Positions 60,441 to 64,000 of a DNA stretch of 64,000 nt are shown piece by piece. The stretch is from Desertibaculum subflavum (GTDB lineage: Bacteria; Pseudomonadota; Alphaproteobacteria; Ferrovibrionales; Ferrovibrionaceae): positions 1-64,000 of the forward strand of contig QOZS01000028.1 in assembly GCA_003576705.1 (NCBI GenBank). The letters are read 5' to 3'. The notes under the pieces were generated by a model. The model saw nothing but the letters and a program-made list of their open reading frames with translations, made no database searches and was not told where the DNA came from. Position 1 is the stretch's first letter; every line of letters starts with the position of its first letter. The position numbers and the translations under genes were made by a program.

Positions 60441-63103
60441 TGCCGCGGCTGTCCGAACGGCTCAAGAATTTCTCTGTTCTCTTGGTGGGCTCCAGCCGGT
60501 GGATCGCGGCGTTTCTTCTGGTGGCGCTCTGCTTGCTGCGCGTCCTTGATCTCGAACCCGTGGTTCTGTTGCAGCAGCGCGGATTCGATGTTCTCCAACG
60601 GACGTTTCCGCGCGAAGTGGTGCAACAGCGCGTCACGATCGTGGATATCGACGACGAGAGCCTGAAGGGCGTCGGGCAATGGCCTTGGACCAGGACCACG
60701 GTGGCGAGGCTGATCGAGGCTCTTGCCGAACAGGGCGCCGCGATCGTCGCCTTCGACATTTTCTTCGCGGAGCCGGACCGCACCTCGCTGCCGAGAATCG
60801 CCGCGGAGAGGCCGGATCTGGCGCCCGAGCTGGCGCGTCAGCTGTTCGCCGTACTGGACAATGATCTGGTCATGGCCCGGACCATGCGGGACAAGAGGGT
60901 CATAATCTCCCAATCCGCGCAGCGCAGCGCGGTCGCGGGTTCCGCGCCGACGGGCTTCAAACGCACGCCGATGGCCAAGATCGGCGACGATCCGCTGCCT
61001 TGGCTGCCGAACTATGAGGGCGTTCTGCGGAACATTTCCGTCATCGAGGATGCGGCCAGCGGTATCGGCATGGTGACCATGCACCCCGAGGGCGACGGCG
61101 TGGTGCGACGTCTGCCAATGCTGGTGGCGGTCGGATCGGTGATCTATCCAGCGCTTTCGGTCGAAGTGCTGCGGGTGGCGACCGGGCGAGCGGCCTTCGG
61201 CGTACGGACCAATGCTGCGGGCATCGACAGCGTGCTCGCCGGTGCCGTCCGCATCCCGACCGACGCCAATGGCCGAGTTTGGGCACGGTTCGCGGCGCCG
61301 GGCTCGGTGCCCTATGTACCGGCGCTCGACGTGCTGAACCGCCGGGCGCAGCCGGAGCTGCTGGCGAACAAGATCGTTCTGGTGGGGACCAGCGCGCTCG
61401 GGCTGCACGATCTGAAGCCGACTCCGATCTCGCCCGCGCTGCCCGGCGTCGAGATCCATGCGCATGTGATCGAGGCGGCCATCGACGGCAGCTTCGTCGA
61501 TCGGCCGGGCTGGCTGCTGGCCGTTGAAATTCTGCTCATACTGGTGGTGGGCGGCTCGATGATCGTGCTGGTCCCGCGCATCGGCGCCGCGCCGTCGCTG
61601 GGTCTGTTGCTACTGCTGTCGTCGCTTGCGATCGGCGGCGTGGTCTATGCTTACCTGCGTCATCAGCTGCTGGTCGACAGCGCGCTGCCGCTGATGGGCG
61701 CCGGCGGCGCCTATTTCATTCTCGCCTATGCGAATTACACCCGTGCCGAAGCACAGCGCCAGGAGATCCGCCACGCCTTCGGCCAATATCTTGCGCCGGC
61801 GGTCGTCGAGCAGTTGAGCCGGGATCCGAGCAAGCTCGCACTCGGCGGCGAGGTGCGTACGCTCACGATCCTCTTTTCCGACATTCGCGGCTTCACCACG
61901 ATCTCCGAACGGTTCAAGAGCGACCCGGCGAAGTTGTCGCATCTGATCAACGGCTTCCTGACGCCGATGACCGATGTGATCCTGACCTTCGGCGGTACCA
62001 TCGACAAGTACATGGGCGATTGCGTGATGGCGTTCTGGAACGCGCCGGTGGACGACGCGGCACATGCCGCGCGCGCCTGCAAGGCGGCGCTGGCCATGAT
62101 GCGGGAGCTGGAGAGCATCAACGCCAATCTGCGAACCTCGGTGCTGGGCGCTGATGACGGCTTGCGGGCCGAGTATGCGATGGCGAAACGCTACAGCGAG
62201 GGCCCGAGCGGCGAGCTCGATCTCTCGAAGGCCTCGGCCCTGTTCCGCAAGGCGGCGGAGCTCGGCTATGCGGGCGCTCAGTACAACCTCGGCAAGGCCT
62301 ATCGCGACGGGGCCGGGCTGCCGGCCGATCCCGTGGCGGCGGCGCAGTGGTTTCTGCTGGCGGCGCGGCAAGGTCACGGGCGCGCGCAGTTGCATATCGG
62401 CCGACGCTATCTCGCCGGCCGCGGCGTGCCGCGGGATTCCGTCGAGGGCGGGGCCTGGCTGCTGCTGGCGAGCCAGGGCGGCCTTTCCGACGCGCGCGAT
62501 TTGCTGACGGATATCCTGGCGGCTGCGGAAGCCCCGGATCGCGGCGATGTCGAACGCCGGGCCCACGAGCTGCAATCCGGCATCCGGCGGGAGCAGAACT
62601 TTCAGTTCGAGATCGGTATCGGCATCAACACCGGCGAATGCATCGTCGGCAATATGGGCTCGAAGCAGCGCTTCGACTACACGGCGATCGGCGACAACGT
62701 GAACCTCGCTTCCCGTCTCGAGGGGCAATCGCGAGATTATGGCGTGCCGATCGTCATCGGCGAGATGACCCGCAGCGCGGCGCCTGAGTTCGCCGCGCTG
62801 GAGATCGACCTGCTGGCGGTGCGCGGCAAGAAGGAGCCGACCCGTGTATTCGCGCTGCTCGGCGACGAGGCGATGGCGCAATCTCAGCCGTTCCAGGACT
62901 TGCGCCGGCGGCACGGGCTGTTCCTCGCGGCCTATCGTGCGCAGGACTGGGACGGCGCGGAGGCGCATGCTGCGGCCTGCAACGCGGCATGGCCGTCGCT
63001 GCACGAGCTCTATGACGTTTTCATCGGGAGGATCGGACGCTTCCGTACGATGCCGCCGGGCGCCAACTGGGCCGGTGTGCATGTCAGCGCGGCAAAGCAC
63101 TAG
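60440..63103 (+). CDS. CHASE2-domain adenylate/guanylate cyclase with Sel1-repeat insertion
   Basis: An 887-residue membrane sensor. After an N-terminal helix (~18-35), a CHASE2 extracytoplasmic domain (~40-345; VVQQRVTIVDIDDESL, AIVAFDIFFAEPDR, KIVLVGTSALGLHD) is followed by three membrane spans (~350-430). The class III cyclase domain starts ~470: FSDIRGF (Asp481), DKYMGD (Asp527), and YTAIGDNVNLASRLE (Asn755, Arg759). Between residues ~565 and ~718 a Sel1-like helical repeat block (RAEYAMAKRYSEG, AGAQYNLGKAYRDG, GRAQLHIGRRYLAG) splits the catalytic domain. Coupled by TGATG to HlyD. It should make cAMP in response to an envelope signal, perhaps secretion status. Confidence 0.87.
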   Translation: MPRLSERLKNFSVLLVGSSRWIAAFLLVALCLLRVLDLEPVVLLQQRGFDVLQRTFPREVVQQRVTIVDIDDESLKGVGQWPWTRTTVARLIEALAEQGAAIVAFDIFFAEPDRTSLPRIAAERPDLAPELARQLFAVLDNDLVMARTMRDKRVIISQSAQRSAVAGSAPTGFKRTPMAKIGDDPLPWLPNYEGVLRNISVIEDAASGIGMVTMHPEGDGVVRRLPMLVAVGSVIYPALSVEVLRVATGRAAFGVRTNAAGIDSVLAGAVRIPTDANGRVWARFAAPGSVPYVPALDVLNRRAQPELLANKIVLVGTSALGLHDLKPTPISPALPGVEIHAHVIEAAIDGSFVDRPGWLLAVEILLILVVGGSMIVLVPRIGAAPSLGLLLLLSSLAIGGVVYAYLRHQLLVDSALPLMGAGGAYFILAYANYTRAEAQRQEIRHAFGQYLAPAVVEQLSRDPSKLALGGEVRTLTILFSDIRGFTTISERFKSDPAKLSHLINGFLTPMTDVILTFGGTIDKYMGDCVMAFWNAPVDDAAHAARACKAALAMMRELESINANLRTSVLGADDGLRAEYAMAKRYSEGPSGELDLSKASALFRKAAELGYAGAQYNLGKAYRDGAGLPADPVAAAQWFLLAARQGHGRAQLHIGRRYLAGRGVPRDSVEGGAWLLLASQGGLSDARDLLTDILAAAEAPDRGDVERRAHELQSGIRREQNFQFEIGIGINTGECIVGNMGSKQRFDYTAIGDNVNLASRLEGQSRDYGVPIVIGEMTRSAAPEFAALEIDLLAVRGKKEPTRVFALLGDEAMAQSQPFQDLRRRHGLFLAAYRAQDWDGAEAHAAACNAAWPSLHELYDVFIGRIGRFRTMPPGANWAGVHVSAAKH

Positions 63104-63126
63104 CCGATCAGGGTGACGGGGGCGGC

Positions 63127-64000
63127 ATGTTTCGGTGGATGGGTGTTGTCTTGGTTCCTGTCGCGCTGCTGCTGGCGGCTGCGCCGGCGGCGGCGCAACC
63201 ACAGAGCAGCGCCTTTCGCGACTGCGAAGGATGCCCGCTGATGATGCCGCTGCCGCAAGGCAGCTTCGAGATGGGCGCCTCCGCTGCGGAAGACGAACGC
63301 GAGGGCGTGCCAGAGAAGTTCCGTGGCTGGGCAGTGCCGGAGCGACGCGTGACGATCGCCACCGGCAAGGCGATCGGCGTCTATGAGGTCACCAGGGCGG
63401 AATTCGGTCGGTTCGTCGCCGAGACCGGTTTTTCAGCGGGGGACGCCTGCTACATCCTCGAACGCGATGCCGCGACGAACCAATGGGGGTATCAAGAACG
63501 TCGCGGCAAGGGATGGCGCGACACCGGCTTTCGGCAAGGCGACGACCATCCCGTGGTCTGCGTCAGCTGGGACGACGCCAAGGCTTACCTGGCGTGGTTG
63601 AGCCGGAAGTCAGGCCGCAAGTACCGGCTGCCGTCGGAGGCCGAGTGGGAATATGCCGCGCGCGCCGGGGCAGAGGGCGCGCGCTATTGGGGCGACATAC
63701 CGGAAGTGGCCTGCAGCTTCGCAAATGTCGCCGATATCACCGCGGCAAGCGCACTGAACTGGACCTTGAGCAACGTGCGGACGTTCCTGTGCGCCGACAA
63801 CCACGTCCACACGGCGCCGGTCGGGCGTTTCCGGACCAACCGCTTTGGCCTGCACGACATGCTGGGGAACGTCTACGAGTGGATCGAGGATTGCTGGAAC
63901 GACAACTACCTGGGCGCTCCGACGGACGGCAGCCCTTGGCTGACCGGCGATTGCGCGCGACGGCCGGCGCGCGGCGGGTCATGGATCAGCATTCAATGGA
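63127..64000 (+). CDS. Secreted SUMF1/formylglycine-generating-enzyme-domain protein (3' partial)
   Basis: The reading frame runs open to the window end (291 codons). A signal peptide (VVLVPVALLLAAAPAAA) precedes a SUMF1/FGE-sulfatase fold: LPQGSFEMGA, VYEVTRAEFGRFV, HPVVCVSWDDAKAYLAWLS, YRLPSEAEWEYAARAG, RFGLHDMLGNVYEWIEDCW and, at the edge, ARGGSW. These domains may be formylglycine-generating enzymes or non-catalytic binding proteins; the copper-binding Cys pair of true FGE cannot be judged from what is visible. ATG at 63127, 23 bp after the CHASE2 cyclase. It is the sixth gene of the secretion locus. Confidence 0.85.
   Translation, partial: MFRWMGVVLVPVALLLAAAPAAAQPQSSAFRDCEGCPLMMPLPQGSFEMGASAAEDEREGVPEKFRGWAVPERRVTIATGKAIGVYEVTRAEFGRFVAETGFSAGDACYILERDAATNQWGYQERRGKGWRDTGFRQGDDHPVVCVSWDDAKAYLAWLSRKSGRKYRLPSEAEWEYAARAGAEGARYWGDIPEVACSFANVADITAASALNWTLSNVRTFLCADNHVHTAPVGRFRTNRFGLHDMLGNVYEWIEDCWNDNYLGAPTDGSPWLTGDCARRPARGGSWISIQW

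Overview
The window is GC-rich throughout (judged by eye, not computed) and almost fully coding. It looks like the chromosome of an alphaproteobacterium, most probably of Rhodospirillales type. The evidence is an F1-only atpHAGDC operon with no F0 genes beside it, a UbiH-type hydroxylase, a livGF-K-HM operon, a PAS_5-like protein, and dense 4-base stop/start overlaps. No rRNA, tRNA, CRISPR array or insertion sequence was recognised, so the placement is inferred from gene content.

Positions 1-8990: the end of a polysaccharide-deacetylase-like gene, then a leftward set (helix-turn-helix citrate synthase, ribokinase, acyl-CoA carboxyltransferase) diverging from a second citrate synthase across a 30-bp near-perfect palindrome. 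Next is a very long ABC exporter-like protein with a degenerate ATPase domain, followed by a small cyclic-nucleotide-binding-domain protein. Positions 8990-19150: a VanZ-like membrane protein, an NDP-forming acyl-CoA synthetase alpha-type protein, exonuclease III, a chromate efflux pair (rhodanese-ChrB fusion plus ChrA), a class III nucleotide cyclase, a PEP-CTERM protein, and several small housekeeping or unknown genes.

Positions 19150-24910: a six-gene leftward operon that looks catabolic for aromatic compounds. It encodes a 2Fe-2S/FAD reductase, an SDR dehydrogenase, a PaaA/BoxB-like diiron oxygenase, a gentisate 1,2-dioxygenase-like cupin, an unknown protein and a VOC-family protein. A perfect 9-bp-arm palindrome lies at its promoter. 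Just upstream, and unannotated by any gene call, is a strong small-RNA candidate: a sigma-32-like promoter, two hairpins with the same C-rich loop (CUUCCCCCCUU on the RNA), and a Rho-independent terminator.

Positions 24909-43730: F1 ATP synthase; a secreted protein; a D-2-hydroxyacid dehydrogenase diverging from a ProX-like tRNA-editing protein; a thioredoxin/Lon-N/Trm112/DUF971/DUF3293/ATP-grasp operon with translational coupling; AsmA; a peptidoglycan-binding lipoprotein; a UbiH-family monooxygenase; a GlnK-like PII without amtB; a GST; a Sel1 protein. Positions 42711-48370 hold a livGF-K-HM operon ending in an aspartoacylase-family deacylase. FolE, a PAS protein and an oxidoreductase pair (3-hydroxyacyl-CoA dehydrogenase type plus a DAO-type flavoprotein) follow.

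Positions 52095-64000: an approximately 870-bp non-coding, locally AT-rich stretch with repeats and a good promoter candidate leads into a type I secretion locus: TolC, a FecR-domain/tandem-repeat/RTX exoprotein, the ABC ATPase, HlyD, a CHASE2 adenylate cyclase whose catalytic domain is split by a Sel1-repeat insertion, and a secreted SUMF1/FGE-domain protein that runs off the end. The most unusual items are the split cyclase and its secretion locus, the sRNA candidate, the degenerate triplicated-motif ABC protein, the HTH-citrate synthase with its palindrome, and the diiron/gentisate operon.
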